Shown: one piece after another, positions 20,883 through 31,051 of the stretch
Layout: each line of letters opens with the position of its first letter
How positions within the stretch are numbered: position 1 is the first letter of the stretch
DNA from: Thiotrichales bacterium
Lineage (GTDB): Bacteria > Pseudomonadota > Gammaproteobacteria > UWMA-0217
Assembly: GCA_024763135.1 (NCBI GenBank)
Contig: JANTGD010000003.1
Coordinates: 1 to 33,531 of the forward strand
Length of the DNA stretch: 33,531 bases
Direction: 5' to 3'
Position numbers and translations under genes: made by a program
The notes under the pieces: model-generated
What the model was told of the DNA's origin: nothing
Database searches by the model: none
The model's input: the letters and a program-made list of their open reading frames with translations, nothing else

Positions 20883-21305
20883 ATGACCATACAAGTCGAA
20901 ATTGTTCGGATTACTGTTGCAGTTTTTATGTTTTATGGAACTGGATTTGTGCTCTCCCCCGAACTCTTGTCGCAGTTCGTCACTGGAACTATTCCAGCGT
21001 CTGCATCAGGCTTGATCGACATGCGCGCCACCTATGGAGGCATATCTGTTGCTGTAGGCATCTAGCTCTTCGCCCTGTCGTCGAAACGTAGAAATATCAA
21101 GAATGAACTCTTGGGTGTCATTTTACTGATGCTCTGTATGGCAAGTAGCCATATTTACGGCTTTGCGATAGACGGACCGGCGAACATGCTGATGTATATT
21201 TATTTGGCGATAGAGATCGGAATGGCTGGAATTTCTTGGTGGGCCTTGGCCTATAGTAGTGAGCAAAAGCGCGCTAACCTCGTTGTTGCAAATTATGGCG
21301 GATAA
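20883..21305 (+). pseudogene. DUF4345-like small membrane protein with one in-frame TAG (21063-21065)
   Basis: One continuous frame: MTIQVEIVRITVAVFMFYGTGFVLSPELL...IDMRATYGGISVAVGI*LFALSSKRR...MAGISWWALAYSSEQKRANLVVANYGG*. Confidence 0.7.
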
Positions 21306-21424
21306 GATGGACCGCCCGCGAGTGGCCTGTTGCTTCATTATCAAACGGTTGTGCGAGTTGTTCGGTGGGCCTGAGGTCAGAAAAGTTACGGCGATAAGCA
21401 GTAGTGAAGAAAAGGAGATGCCGA

Positions 21425-21616
21425 ATGGCAGCGAAACCTTCAGAAAATGAGTTCGAAGTTATTGTTATCGGGCCCGGCATGGGCGGCATGACGATGACTG
21501 CTGCACTTTCCCGGCTGGGACATAAGGTCTGGCTTCTTGGGCAAACTCACACAATCGGCGGACTCACTCACGTCTTCCCCCGAGAGGGCTGCACCTGGGA
21601 CTTTGGCGCAGCGTAG
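21425..21616 (+). pseudogene. N-terminal fragment of an FAD/NAD(P)-dependent oxidoreductase (retinol/carotenoid-type)
   Basis: FEVIVIGPGMGGMTMTAALSRLGHKVWLLGQTHTIGGLTHVFPREGCTWDFGA then stop: dinucleotide-binding fold without the rest of the enzyme. Confidence 0.75.
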
Positions 21617-21638
21617 AGCACGAAGGCACCTTTTTCCA

Positions 21639-21866
21639 TTAGCCCGTTCTGGACTCATTTACAGCATCAAGTATGTCCTGAGTTGTTGCTTTTGTTTTTA
21701 CCCCAGGAACATCGAAAGGTGACTTGCTTTCTTCCTTTTTAGCTACAAGAGAAAAAATGGCCCCATCCCTTCTGCGAATTTCAACCTCTTCTTTTTGGGC
21801 GATTTTTAGAAGTTTTGCTAAATTCTGACGAGCTTCTGAATAAGTAAATACTTTCATGGTATTCAT
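21639..21866 (-). CDS. Antitoxin, Phd/YefM-like
   Basis: MKVFTYSEARQNLAKLLKIAQKEEVEIRRRDGAIFSLV; overlaps the PIN toxin gene by 4 bp. Confidence 0.85.
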   Translation of the reverse strand: MNTMKVFTYSEARQNLAKLLKIAQKEEVEIRRRDGAIFSLVAKKEESKSPFDVPGVKTKATTQDILDAVNESRTG

Positions 21867-22252
21867 TCCATTACTTCAATATTTAGGTTTCTCGCTACTT
21901 GCTTCATGCGCTTATCCAGTGTTATCAAAGGAGAAAAATACTGTATTGCGCACTGTAAGAAATAGGCATGATAGGCGTAAATTTTAAATTCAAGTGCTAG
22001 TTTCAGAGCTTGATGTATATCGACTGATACCAACCTAACTGGAATGCGATTCACTGTGTTATAGGCTGACATAGCTTCATCAGCTGTAAGCGCTTTACGT
22101 TTCACCATTGCAGTCAAGGCATTCCCAATTTCGAAAGGCAGTACCTCAGGGGCAACAGCATCAGCTTGTGAGGTAAGCTGGATAATATTCTCTTTTTCCG
22201 GCTTCTCTAACACCACAGCCAAGAGTATATTTATATCGGGAATAATATTCAT
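21863..22252 (-). CDS. PIN-domain (VapC-like) toxin
   Basis: IIPDINILLAVVLE...PFEIGNALTAM...YAYHAYFLQCAIQ...LITLDKRM: PIN motif order. Confidence 0.87.
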   Translation of the reverse strand: MNIIPDINILLAVVLEKPEKENIIQLTSQADAVAPEVLPFEIGNALTAMVKRKALTADEAMSAYNTVNRIPVRLVSVDIHQALKLALEFKIYAYHAYFLQCAIQYFSPLITLDKRMKQVARNLNIEVME

Positions 22253-22258
22253 TTTGAC

Positions 22259-22287
22259 AGTTGTACAACTCTTGCTTTAATTGTCAA
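22259..22287 (-). promoter_or_regulatory. Putative TA promoter/operator: TTGACA -16 nt- TACAAC overlapping perfect palindrome AGTTGTACAACT
   Basis: Read on the minus strand; palindrome at 22259-22270, -35-like TTGACA at 22282-22287, 6-30 bp upstream of the toxin ATG (22252). Confidence 0.55.
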
Positions 22288-22330
22288 CGAGCAAACGACT
22301 AGCTCAGGGGGGTGCTGCACCGGGCGCGAG

Positions 22331-22740
22331 GCGATAAGCTACTTTAGTGCCGGCAGTTATGGAGAGTAGCGTAGTGGCGTAGCGACAAGGTCGACTTCAC
22401 CACAGCAATCACTCGATAACCCATTGGACGGCTGGCCAGGTGGAAGATGGCTGGACATCCGTACCCCCGCCATCCGGACAACCATGAAATAACGCCTCGA
22501 CCTCTCCTGAATAAAACTCTGTGTTGACGTAGGACCGGACAACGTTGACGGCACCTCAATAACCCGGGATTACCGCTAACGACTGGTGATCAGCTACAAC
22601 CGGTTCCTTGCCACAGAAGCCGATAGAAGAGGTCTCGCCTTTGGTTTCAAAAACGACCTCGACACGATGCCTCAACTGGAAGCCGTTTTCGATGCCGAAT
22701 ACCAGCAGAAATATATCGATAACCGTAGCAGCTCCAGGGG
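22331..22740 (+). pseudogene. Endo-alpha-1,4-polygalactosaminidase-like (GH114) remnant
   Basis: Fragments ISYFSAGSYGE*RSG, NPLDGWPGGRWLDIRTPAIRTTMK*, VGPDNVDG, YNRFLATEADRRGLAFGFKNDLDTMPQLEAVFD in GH114 order with stops and a frameshift. Confidence 0.65.
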
Positions 22741-23075
22741 CGAGCTCTGGAGCGCTGCAGCCAGTCGCAGGGGGAGGTTCAGCACTATCGTATTGCCGCT
22801 ATTGTTGGATGACACCTTTTAGTTTGACTGCAAGTCCTAGATGGCAGCCAACCGGAGGCAGTTCCGTGTAGCTTGGATCCGGCTTGTGAGTTAGTGTTAC
22901 CCACGGCCAGTTTCCGTAGCCGGGAAGGAGTTAAATCACCATGAGGCTGAAAAATATCTGGTTATGCGTCATGGAAAGACCTGATAATCATCTAGCGAGT
23001 TAGAGTTTGCTATAGAAAATGGCATGGGGGAGTTAGCCGCCTTTTCAATCGAAGCTGACCCAACTGGTTCGCCTT

Positions 23076-23783
23076 CTACCACAGGCCGGGGATCAAACGG
23101 AAACGAGTTTGTTTAGCATATTCTGGATAGCCGTTGAGCTCTTCGTGCAGGGTACGATCCTCCAAGTAGGTGCGCAGGATTAACAACAGTGCCAACAAGA
23201 ACGAAAGTGTTAACGCCCAGCGAGAACCCAGCGCAATGGGTACCGCGAAAAACAAGACGATCGTGAGCGTATACATCGGGTGCCGGACCCAGGCATAAGG
23301 ACCGGTTGTGATGACATGGTGGCCGCGCTGCTCATCGATTTTTACGACCTGGGCGAGATAAGTATTTTCTCGCAATACCCAGCCGAACAGAACGAAGCAA
23401 GGGATATGTACAGCGATCGCGACCAGCCTCATCCATAGCGGCAGGGGATCACTCCATTCGTATCTCACTACATCAAACCCCGGGATGATGTACAAACCGA
23501 TTGCCGCAATTAAAAACAAGGCCATAATTACCTTGTCCCAGCTTTGTTGATCTTTTTGGATTGGCACAAGCCTCATACGTTCCGCGAGCAACGCTGGATC
23601 GTGCTTCATTAAATATGGAGTAATAGTCAGTCCGAAGCCAGTCCAGAGGGTGACAACGGCCCAAGCCTCCCACCAGTACAGCGTTCCTGCAGGCCACATC
23701 AACGCAACCGCAAAAAAGATCATGCGTATTAGTAGTCGCAGCCAGATATGAGCAGGTTTATTTAGGGAGTTCGGTTGGGCCAT
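23076..23783 (-). CDS. Isoprenylcysteine carboxyl methyltransferase (ICMT)-family membrane protein
   Basis: C-terminal VITTGPYAWVRHPMYTLTIVLFF...RTYLEDRTLHEELNGYPEYAKQTRFRLIPGLW; start refined to MAQPNSL at 23783. Confidence 0.85.
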   Translation of the reverse strand: MAQPNSLNKPAHIWLRLLIRMIFFAVALMWPAGTLYWWEAWAVVTLWTGFGLTITPYLMKHDPALLAERMRLVPIQKDQQSWDKVIMALFLIAAIGLYIIPGFDVVRYEWSDPLPLWMRLVAIAVHIPCFVLFGWVLRENTYLAQVVKIDEQRGHHVITTGPYAWVRHPMYTLTIVLFFAVPIALGSRWALTLSFLLALLLILRTYLEDRTLHEELNGYPEYAKQTRFRLIPGLW

Positions 23784-23812
23784 CTGCTCTGTCCTGAAGT
23801 CCGCAGAGATTT

Positions 23813-24940
23813 TTACGAAAGCGCGACGGTGCGCCGAAATCGTGCCAGCGCGACCAGAAAGAAAATGCTGCCAATGGCGAGATTGGCCAGCAGTTGTGGC
23901 CATACGATGGACAGCCCTGCACCTCTGAAAAGCACTGCCTGGGCGAGACTCACGAAATGGGTGGTAGGTGCGGCGAGCATAATGCTTTGTACAGCGGGGG
24001 GCATGCTTTCTGGCGGGGCGTTGGCACCGGACAGCATATTCAGGGGCACAACCACAAGAATCATGAGTAGTGCGAACTGAGGCATTGAGCGGGTGATCGT
24101 TGCGAGCAGAATGCCGAGCGCCGTGGTTGAAAAAAGATGCAAGGCGGTGGCGAGAAGAAACAGTGCCATGGAGCCAGTGATAGGCATCGCAAGTCCACCC
24201 TTTACCACAATCATGAGCGACGCTGCTGCCACGGCCAGCACAACCAGTCCATTGGCCCAGACCTTAGCGGCCATGATTTGAAAGGGCGTGAGTGGCATGA
24301 CGAGCAAATGCTCGATCGTGCCATGTTCCCGCTCGCGTATCAGTGCCGCACCAGCCAGGATAATCGACAGAAAAGTGATGTTATTGACGAGCTCCATGGC
24401 TCCAAAAAACCACACCCCATTCAGATTGGGATTGAACTGCATACGAGTCGTAAGCTGGATCGGTAGCGGCGGGTCGCCGTGATAACCCAGTACGAAACGC
24501 GATACCTCACCAATGCCGATGTTCTGGATATAGCCACTACCGATAAATGCCTCGTTCATGCGGGTTGCATCGATATTGAGCTGGACGGTCGGCTGATGTC
24601 CGGCCAATACGTCGCGCTGAAAATCGGCTGGCAGATGTACCGTGAAGGTGTACAACCCCGCATCGAGGCCAGGGTCGATCTCGTCGAAGGCAATGGCCGT
24701 GGCCGGCATAAACTCCGGGGGACGCAGGGCATCGATTAAACGCCGGGACAAGGGTGATTGGTCCTCGTCAACAACGGCCACCGATGCATTACGGAGCTCG
24801 GTGGATTGGCTGTTCGCCGATTCGTAGAGTCCGAAGGAGAATGACCAGATCAGGAAGAACAGCAGCACCTTGTCGAACCACAGACTGCGCATTTCCTTCA
24901 CACCGAGCTGCAGAATATTAAGGAAACGGCGCACGATCAC
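23813..24940 (-). CDS. ABC-2 type permease (YhhJ/YbhR-like)
   Basis: [28 protein letters not shown]...; [35 protein letters not shown]. Confidence 0.92.
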   Translation of the reverse strand: MIVRRFLNILQLGVKEMRSLWFDKVLLFFLIWSFSFGLYESANSQSTELRNASVAVVDEDQSPLSRRLIDALRPPEFMPATAIAFDEIDPGLDAGLYTFTVHLPADFQRDVLAGHQPTVQLNIDATRMNEAFIGSGYIQNIGIGEVSRFVLGYHGDPPLPIQLTTRMQFNPNLNGVWFFGAMELVNNITFLSIILAGAALIREREHGTIEHLLVMPLTPFQIMAAKVWANGLVVLAVAAASLMIVVKGGLAMPITGSMALFLLATALHLFSTTALGILLATITRSMPQFALLMILVVVPLNMLSGANAPPESMPPAVQSIMLAAPTTHFVSLAQAVLFRGAGLSIVWPQLLANLAIGSIFFLVALARFRRTVALS

Positions 24941-27669
24941 TTCTCCTGCTTGCGCAACAGCATGGTGGAAATAATGGTGATGGCCAGAACGAAGATTGCC
25001 AGTGCAGCGAAACGGTCACCGAGGTCGCTAAAGCCCAACGCCTTGCTGAACGTGCCCTGGCTGATCACCAGAAAGTGGGTTGTTGGGTAGATCTTCGAAA
25101 ATACCGCAGCTCCGCCTTCCAGTGCGGATACCGAAGAGGTAAGTCCGGAAAAGGCAAAGGCGGGCGTCATCGTAGCGATTGCGGTTCCGAAGATGGCCGC
25201 CACCTGGGAGCGCGTAAATGTCGACATCAACAAGCCTAGTCCGCTGGTTGCTGTTACGTAGAGGAAAGCGCCCAGGCTGATGGCGCCAAGACTTCCCTTT
25301 AATTGCACTCCGAACATCGATACGGATAGCGCCAGTAAGCCGAAAAAGCCGATCATGCTGATGCCTACGTAGGGGAGTTGCTTGCCGAGCAGAAATTCCA
25401 GCCGTGTTATGGGGGTGACATATAGATTGGTAATCGAGCCCAACTCCTTTTCGCGCACGACACCGAGCGCCGTCAGCATGGCCGGAACGAGCACCAGCAG
25501 GATCGCGATGGTGCCGGGCACCATCGCATTAAAGCTTTCAAAGTCCTGATTGTACCGGTAACGCACCTCGACGCTTGCCGCGGCCGTGGGTGAGGCAACA
25601 CCGTTGCGTGTAGCGAGATCGGTGAGGTATTGATAATGCAGGCCCTGCACATAGCCACGAACTGTCTCGGCGCGAAATGGCATCGCGCCGTCAATCCACA
25701 TAGCGACTTCGGGCGAGCGGTTGCGCTTGAGATCACGCCCGAAGCCGGGAGGTATCTCTAAGGCCAGACTGAGTTCGTGATTGCGCATGCGCAGGTCGAG
25801 TTCGGCGTGATCGCGTATGGGTGATCGCTCAATGAAATAACGGGAACCAGAAATATTCTGTATATAGTCGCGGCTCTCCGGTGTCTGGTCGTGATCCAGG
25901 CTTGCGAAACTCAGTGAATCCACATCGAAGGTCATACCGTAACTCAGCAGGATCATGAGCAGCACGGTACCAAACAGGGCGAAGGTGAGGCGGATCGGAT
26001 CACGCCACAATTCGAGGGTTTCCCGCCGCGCCACGCCGAGCATCCGGGGGAGCCTGAAGCCGTGGCGCAGCGGTGGTGCTGCTGGCCGTTCAGTGGCTGG
26101 GGCGATCGGTGCTGTATCGGGTTCAACGCCCGCTGCTTCCTCCAGATAAGCGATGAAGGTCTCCTCCAGCGTGGCGCTGCCGCGCGCATGCTTGAGCGCT
26201 TCCGGAGTATCGCTTGCCAGCACTTTGCCCGCATGCATTAAAGAAATGCGATCGCAACGTTCGGCCTCATTCATAAAGTGGGTGGAAATGAAGATGGTCA
26301 CGCCCTGGCAACGGGAGATATCCATCAACAGCTCCCAGAACTGATCGCGCGCGACCGGATCGACGCCGGAGGTTGGTTCATCGAGGATCAGTATCTCCGG
26401 CTTATGGACCATCGCAACCGCCAGCGACAGACGCTGCCGAATACCCAGAGGTAATTCGGCGGCCAGTGCGTCAGCGTGATCGCCCAGATCAAATCGATCG
26501 ATGAGCTCCTGCACACGTGGCAACACTTCATCTGCGGGCAAATGAAAAAGGCGTGCATGCAATACAAGGTTCTGGCGCAAGGTCAGTTCGGAGTAGAGCG
26601 AGAAGGCCTGGGTCATGTACCCGACCCGCTTGCGGGTATCGAGGTCCTGCGGATCGACAGGTTGGCCGAACAGCTTGGCTGTGCCCGCGCTCGGTGGCAG
26701 CAAGCCGGTGAGCATCTTCATTGTGGTTGTTTTCCCGCAACCGTTGGAACCCAGAAAGCCAAAGATTTCACCGCGCTCAATGCGAAAGGACACGCTATCA
26801 ACGGCTGTAAAATCGCCGAAGCGCATCGTCAGCCCCGCGGCCTCGATAGCCAGATCACCGCCGCTTTCCAGCTGGCGAGGTGGCACAGTGAGTTCGTGGT
26901 GGCCCGCGCGTTTTGACTCGGGCAGGAGGGCTATGAACGCAGAATCCAGGTTACTGCTGCCGGTGCGGGTCTTGAGTTCGTCCGGGCTGCCGGTGGCGAG
27001 TATCTGTCCATCGTTCATCGCTACAAGCCAATCAAAGCGCTCGGCCTCTTCCATGTAGGCGGTGGCAACCAACACGCTCATATCCGTTCTTCGTGCGCGC
27101 AAGCGATCGATCAGCTCCCAGAACTGGCGACGGGACAGGGGATCGACGCCGGTGGTTGGTTCATCCAGGATCAGTAGATCGGGGTCGTGGATGAGGGCAC
27201 AACAGAGTCCCAGTTTCTGCTTCATTCCACCTGAAAGCTTGGCGGCTGGCCGGTCGCGAAAGGGCGCAAGACCGGTACTGACCAGCAGTTCGTCTATACG
27301 CTCGACACGCTCGGCTCGCCTCTGGCCGAACAGTCGGCCGAAGTAGTCCACATTGTCGAAAACCGAGAGTGTTGCATACAGGTTGCGTCCCAAACCCTGC
27401 GGCATATAGGCGATACGCGGCGAGATGGAATTGCGGAATCCGGCGCGGCTCATGTCGCCCTCAAACACCTCGACAGAACCGCTTTGCAGGCGGCGTGCGC
27501 CGGCAATCAGTGCTAGCAGGCTGGACTTGCCGACACCATCAGGCCCGATCAGCCCCACACGACATCCGGCCGGGATGTCCAGTGTGACGTTGTTGAGTGC
27601 GTGGACCTTGCGATAGCGATGGCTTACGTCGATAACGCGAGCAACCGGGGTGGCTGTTTGCCCGTTCAT
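24937..27669 (-). CDS. RbbA/YhiH-like ABC transporter: two ATPase domains fused to an ABC-2 permease
   Basis: Walker [10 protein letters not shown] and [22 protein letters not shown] and [13 protein letters not shown]; signature KLSGGMKQ and degenerate [11 protein letters not shown]-terminal permease with [28 protein letters not shown]. Confidence 0.93.
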   Translation of the reverse strand: MNGQTATPVARVIDVSHRYRKVHALNNVTLDIPAGCRVGLIGPDGVGKSSLLALIAGARRLQSGSVEVFEGDMSRAGFRNSISPRIAYMPQGLGRNLYATLSVFDNVDYFGRLFGQRRAERVERIDELLVSTGLAPFRDRPAAKLSGGMKQKLGLCCALIHDPDLLILDEPTTGVDPLSRRQFWELIDRLRARRTDMSVLVATAYMEEAERFDWLVAMNDGQILATGSPDELKTRTGSSNLDSAFIALLPESKRAGHHELTVPPRQLESGGDLAIEAAGLTMRFGDFTAVDSVSFRIERGEIFGFLGSNGCGKTTTMKMLTGLLPPSAGTAKLFGQPVDPQDLDTRKRVGYMTQAFSLYSELTLRQNLVLHARLFHLPADEVLPRVQELIDRFDLGDHADALAAELPLGIRQRLSLAVAMVHKPEILILDEPTSGVDPVARDQFWELLMDISRCQGVTIFISTHFMNEAERCDRISLMHAGKVLASDTPEALKHARGSATLEETFIAYLEEAAGVEPDTAPIAPATERPAAPPLRHGFRLPRMLGVARRETLELWRDPIRLTFALFGTVLLMILLSYGMTFDVDSLSFASLDHDQTPESRDYIQNISGSRYFIERSPIRDHAELDLRMRNHELSLALEIPPGFGRDLKRNRSPEVAMWIDGAMPFRAETVRGYVQGLHYQYLTDLATRNGVASPTAAASVEVRYRYNQDFESFNAMVPGTIAILLVLVPAMLTALGVVREKELGSITNLYVTPITRLEFLLGKQLPYVGISMIGFFGLLALSVSMFGVQLKGSLGAISLGAFLYVTATSGLGLLMSTFTRSQVAAIFGTAIATMTPAFAFSGLTSSVSALEGGAAVFSKIYPTTHFLVISQGTFSKALGFSDLGDRFAALAIFVLAITIISTMLLRKQEK

Positions 27670-28652
27670 TATGGCAGGCGCACCTGTAATGATTCAGGCC
27701 AGCTGATATCCGTGCCGAGTCGCAGATAAGCGACGCCCGGTACGCCGGTCTTCATAATTGCGCCGTGCTTGGTGAGCAGCTCCGGATCGATACGGACCTT
27801 GACGCGGAACATGAGCTTTTCACGTTCAGTGCGAGTCTCGACTTCCTTGGGTGTGAACTGCGCATCGGGTGAGACAAACGACACGGTGGCTGGAATGGTG
27901 TATTCAGGTATGGCATCGAGCACGATGCGCGCTTCATCTCCGATGCGTAACCGCCCCGCCTGCATGGTTGGCAGGAATATGGTCATGTAGGCGTCGGTTA
28001 GGTTTAGGATGGTTAACACCTTGCCGCCAGACGGAAGCACCTCACCCGGTTCGGCCAGACGATAGAGCACCCGTCCCGCGATCGGTGTTTTCAGCGTGCT
28101 GTCGTCAATACGGGTACGCACCGATTCGACTCGCGCCTGAGCTGCGTCAATTGCCGCGCCCGCGAGCGCAAGCTCAGCCTCTGCCGCAGACAGTGCTGCC
28201 GAGGCCGTCTGCACGGTGGTCTCGCTGCGTTGTAACTGCTCGATAGGGATGTTCCGGTTTTCGTACAGCCCGCGCGAGCGCGCTAGGCTCTTCTCCGCCA
28301 GACTGACTTCGCTTTTCCGCTGGGCTATGACTGCTGCGGCAGCGGTACGTTGTTTTTGTGCCTGTATGACCTGAGCCATTGCCTGACGCAGCTCGGCCTC
28401 CAGTTCGCGCACATCCATCACTGCCAGAACCTGATCTGCACTGACGTTATCGCCTTCTCGAACCTCTATGCTGGACAAGCGTCCCGGGAATTTGGTTGTG
28501 ATGTCGACCTGGGTTGCTTCCAGGCGGCCATTGCCGGATGCGATGCCGGGCGGTGTTTCGGGCGGCTGCAGGTACTGCCAGGTGAGCATGGCGAACACCC
28601 CGAGTACCGCAAGCACAACAAGCGTTACCTTCATCTTATTCATTTCGACCAC
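27669..28652 (-). CDS. HlyD-family adaptor (YhiI/YbhG-like)
   Basis: [38 protein letters not shown] ... [32 protein letters not shown]. Confidence 0.92.
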   Translation of the reverse strand: MVEMNKMKVTLVVLAVLGVFAMLTWQYLQPPETPPGIASGNGRLEATQVDITTKFPGRLSSIEVREGDNVSADQVLAVMDVRELEAELRQAMAQVIQAQKQRTAAAAVIAQRKSEVSLAEKSLARSRGLYENRNIPIEQLQRSETTVQTASAALSAAEAELALAGAAIDAAQARVESVRTRIDDSTLKTPIAGRVLYRLAEPGEVLPSGGKVLTILNLTDAYMTIFLPTMQAGRLRIGDEARIVLDAIPEYTIPATVSFVSPDAQFTPKEVETRTEREKLMFRVKVRIDPELLTKHGAIMKTGVPGVAYLRLGTDISWPESLQVRLP

Positions 28653-28669
28653 GCTTTCGCTCCTGCTGA

Positions 28670-31051
28670 TTAATTTGGCATCGGTATGCCTTGTTCTGAG
28701 AAATAACGCTCTGCGCGCGCAAACCAGTCAGCCTGGTCATCGCTGGTAAGGAAAAAATCAAAGCGCGCAGCGGCACGCTCCACTTCCATTAAGGTGCGCA
28801 CAAAGTCATAGACTGCAGTTGCGGCCCTCAGGTCGGCCACGAGCGCGGCATTCTGCGCATCCAGTAGATCAAGGACTGACATCGCGCCGCTGGAGTAGGC
28901 ATCACGGACCACAACAAAATTGCTCTCTGCGGCATCGGCCGCTTGTCGTGACAGGCGAATGGCCGTGTAGGCTGCGCGGGTTGTATACAGGGCCGAGCGC
29001 ACGCGTTGTTCAACACGCTCGGCTACAGCCTGTCGCTGTATGCGCAGCCCGCTGAGTTCCTCGTTAGCGCTGGCCTCCCGGGCGGCGCGCGCGCCACCGG
29101 TAAATACCGGTAACGACAATTGCAGCCCAATTGTTGTTTCACTGTCGTCCATACCTGGCAACGGTGCGTTCCCAGCACCATTGCGTGAAAAGGTTTCGGT
29201 GCGGTCTGCACGCAGGCTTAGCGTTGGCTGCCAGTAAGCGCGATTCGCAGAGTCCAGAGTTCGCTCCTGCGCGCGGATGAGGGCGTCAAGTTGGCGTAGT
29301 TCAGGAGCACTGGTGAAGGCATCTTGAACGATGAAGTCGCGCAAAACCCGAAAGCTCGCGGGATTGGCAATGAGCTTAAACAGGCGTTGCTGGCTCGTTA
29401 CGAGGACTGGTTCATTGAGACCGACTTCCAGGGTGGCAACGATGTCTTCCAGCGGTCGATGGAGCAGTGCATTCAGGGCAGTCTCGGCCACCTGTGTTTG
29501 CGCCTGAGCTTCGACAACAGCGCGCTGAGCATTGGCAATTTCGCTTTCCCAACGATAAACCTCGCTTGGTCCCGCAGTGCCGATGCGCCGCCGTCCTCGG
29601 GCCAGCTCTAGATTTGAGCGCGACAGTCGCAGATTGTCTTTCTGGACTCCGCTGTTGGTCTTGGCGCGCAACACGTCGAGGTAGGTTTGGGTAGTCTCTA
29701 GGACGATGTCGAGGCGGACCCGTTCGTACTCTATCTCCCGGGCGCTATGCAGCTGTTTCTGTATATCGAGATTAGCGCGTGCCGGTTCCGAGTAGATGAC
29801 CTGATCAAGCGTGAGCGAACCGCTGGCTGTGTGCTCAGAACGGCCAGGAATAACTGTGGCGTCATCTTCTTCGATCGTGAGGCTGCGACCGCTGAGACCA
29901 ATCTGTGGGAGCAGAGCGGAGCGTGCTTCGCGGATATTCTCTCTGCCAGCGACCACGCCAGATTGAGCGATACGGAGATTGAGGTTTTTCTCCAGCGCCT
30001 GCTCAACTGCGTCTGCCAGCGTTAGGGGTGGTCCGACCGCCTCCGGCTCGTCGTATAACAATTCAGCTTGAGTCAGCAATGGCCACTTCGGCGAAAATCC
30101 GATAGCGCGAGCAGTGCGCATATTGAGCGTCAGCCCTTCGGCTCGTGCAAAGGCGACAGGCAGGTTGCTGGCCTTCTCGCCGAGCAGAATACGGCGCATA
30201 TTCAATGCTACGCGCCGCGCCACCCTGTCCATCTCAAGCGCCGGCGTGATACCAACCAGCAGGCCGCGCGCGACGTCGGTTTTCCCCTCGAAGGCGAAGC
30301 TCGGGAGGCGTCGCTCGATCAGCCCCTTAACCAGCCGTTGATATTCCAGTGATGATAGTGCCGGTAACGGACCGACATAGACTGCCTGGGAGTCCTCCGG
30401 GATGGCCGCAAGAATAGCCATGGCCGAGTCAGATCCGGTCACGGGACTAATCGTAATATCAAGCTCCTGTGCTACCCGAGAAACTTCTTTATTAATACCC
30501 GGGATTGCTTCGGCAATCGCAGCATCGAGCAGCAGTGTCAGCCGCGTGAATGGTACAACCTCCTGGAATGCGCTGAGGTCGCGGAGGATGTCTACGTCCA
30601 GACTGATGTAGCTGAGGTTGCGTTTGCCGCTGGCGCCATCTTTATACGGAATCTTTTGTAGCCCATGGTTGGATATCAACGGAGCGACAACGGGCTTGGG
30701 TAGCCTTTTCCGTAGTGCCGCTACATGGGACCCCAGCGCACCTAGCGTTACAACGACGTCGGTGCGTGGATCTGCGATTGCTTTATCAAGGGCATTGCGA
30801 ACGCCCGCCAATGTGCGATCAGCTTCAAGCTGGAGAGCAGTGGGTGCCTGAATATCGAATTCGCCCTCATTGACAGCGCGCATCTCGTCCAGGAAAACAG
30901 AGCGTAGTGATTGGGCACGCTCTGAAGGGCCGTCTGTCAGGATGGCGACATTGACAACAGGTAGTTGGCGGGCGGCCTGCACAGTAACCGGGAGATTGAG
31001 TACAATCGCCAGAGCCAAAATGACAATCTGTTTTGTCATGAGCTGCCTCAT
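28670..31051 (-). CDS. Fusion: N-terminal ABC substrate-binding-like domain + C-terminal TolC-family outer membrane efflux domain
   Basis: 793 aa; signal peptide; residues ~30-330 resemble the ABC_sub_bind/COG2984 fold (VVTLGALGSHVAAL, VYVGPLPALSS, RRVALNMRRILLGEKASNLPV); from ~350 OEP repeats (TLADAVEQALEKNLNLRIAQ, TYLDVLRAKTN, LPVFTGGARAAREA). Confidence 0.82.
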   Translation of the reverse strand: MRQLMTKQIVILALAIVLNLPVTVQAARQLPVVNVAILTDGPSERAQSLRSVFLDEMRAVNEGEFDIQAPTALQLEADRTLAGVRNALDKAIADPRTDVVVTLGALGSHVAALRKRLPKPVVAPLISNHGLQKIPYKDGASGKRNLSYISLDVDILRDLSAFQEVVPFTRLTLLLDAAIAEAIPGINKEVSRVAQELDITISPVTGSDSAMAILAAIPEDSQAVYVGPLPALSSLEYQRLVKGLIERRLPSFAFEGKTDVARGLLVGITPALEMDRVARRVALNMRRILLGEKASNLPVAFARAEGLTLNMRTARAIGFSPKWPLLTQAELLYDEPEAVGPPLTLADAVEQALEKNLNLRIAQSGVVAGRENIREARSALLPQIGLSGRSLTIEEDDATVIPGRSEHTASGSLTLDQVIYSEPARANLDIQKQLHSAREIEYERVRLDIVLETTQTYLDVLRAKTNSGVQKDNLRLSRSNLELARGRRRIGTAGPSEVYRWESEIANAQRAVVEAQAQTQVAETALNALLHRPLEDIVATLEVGLNEPVLVTSQQRLFKLIANPASFRVLRDFIVQDAFTSAPELRQLDALIRAQERTLDSANRAYWQPTLSLRADRTETFSRNGAGNAPLPGMDDSETTIGLQLSLPVFTGGARAAREASANEELSGLRIQRQAVAERVEQRVRSALYTTRAAYTAIRLSRQAADAAESNFVVVRDAYSSGAMSVLDLLDAQNAALVADLRAATAVYDFVRTLMEVERAAARFDFFLTSDDQADWFARAERYFSEQGIPMPN

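Noticed and set aside
26476-27346. Plus-strand ORFs inside the RbbA-like gene
   Set aside because: Antisense to a clear 910 aa ABC protein with intact motifs; spurious in GC-rich coding DNA.
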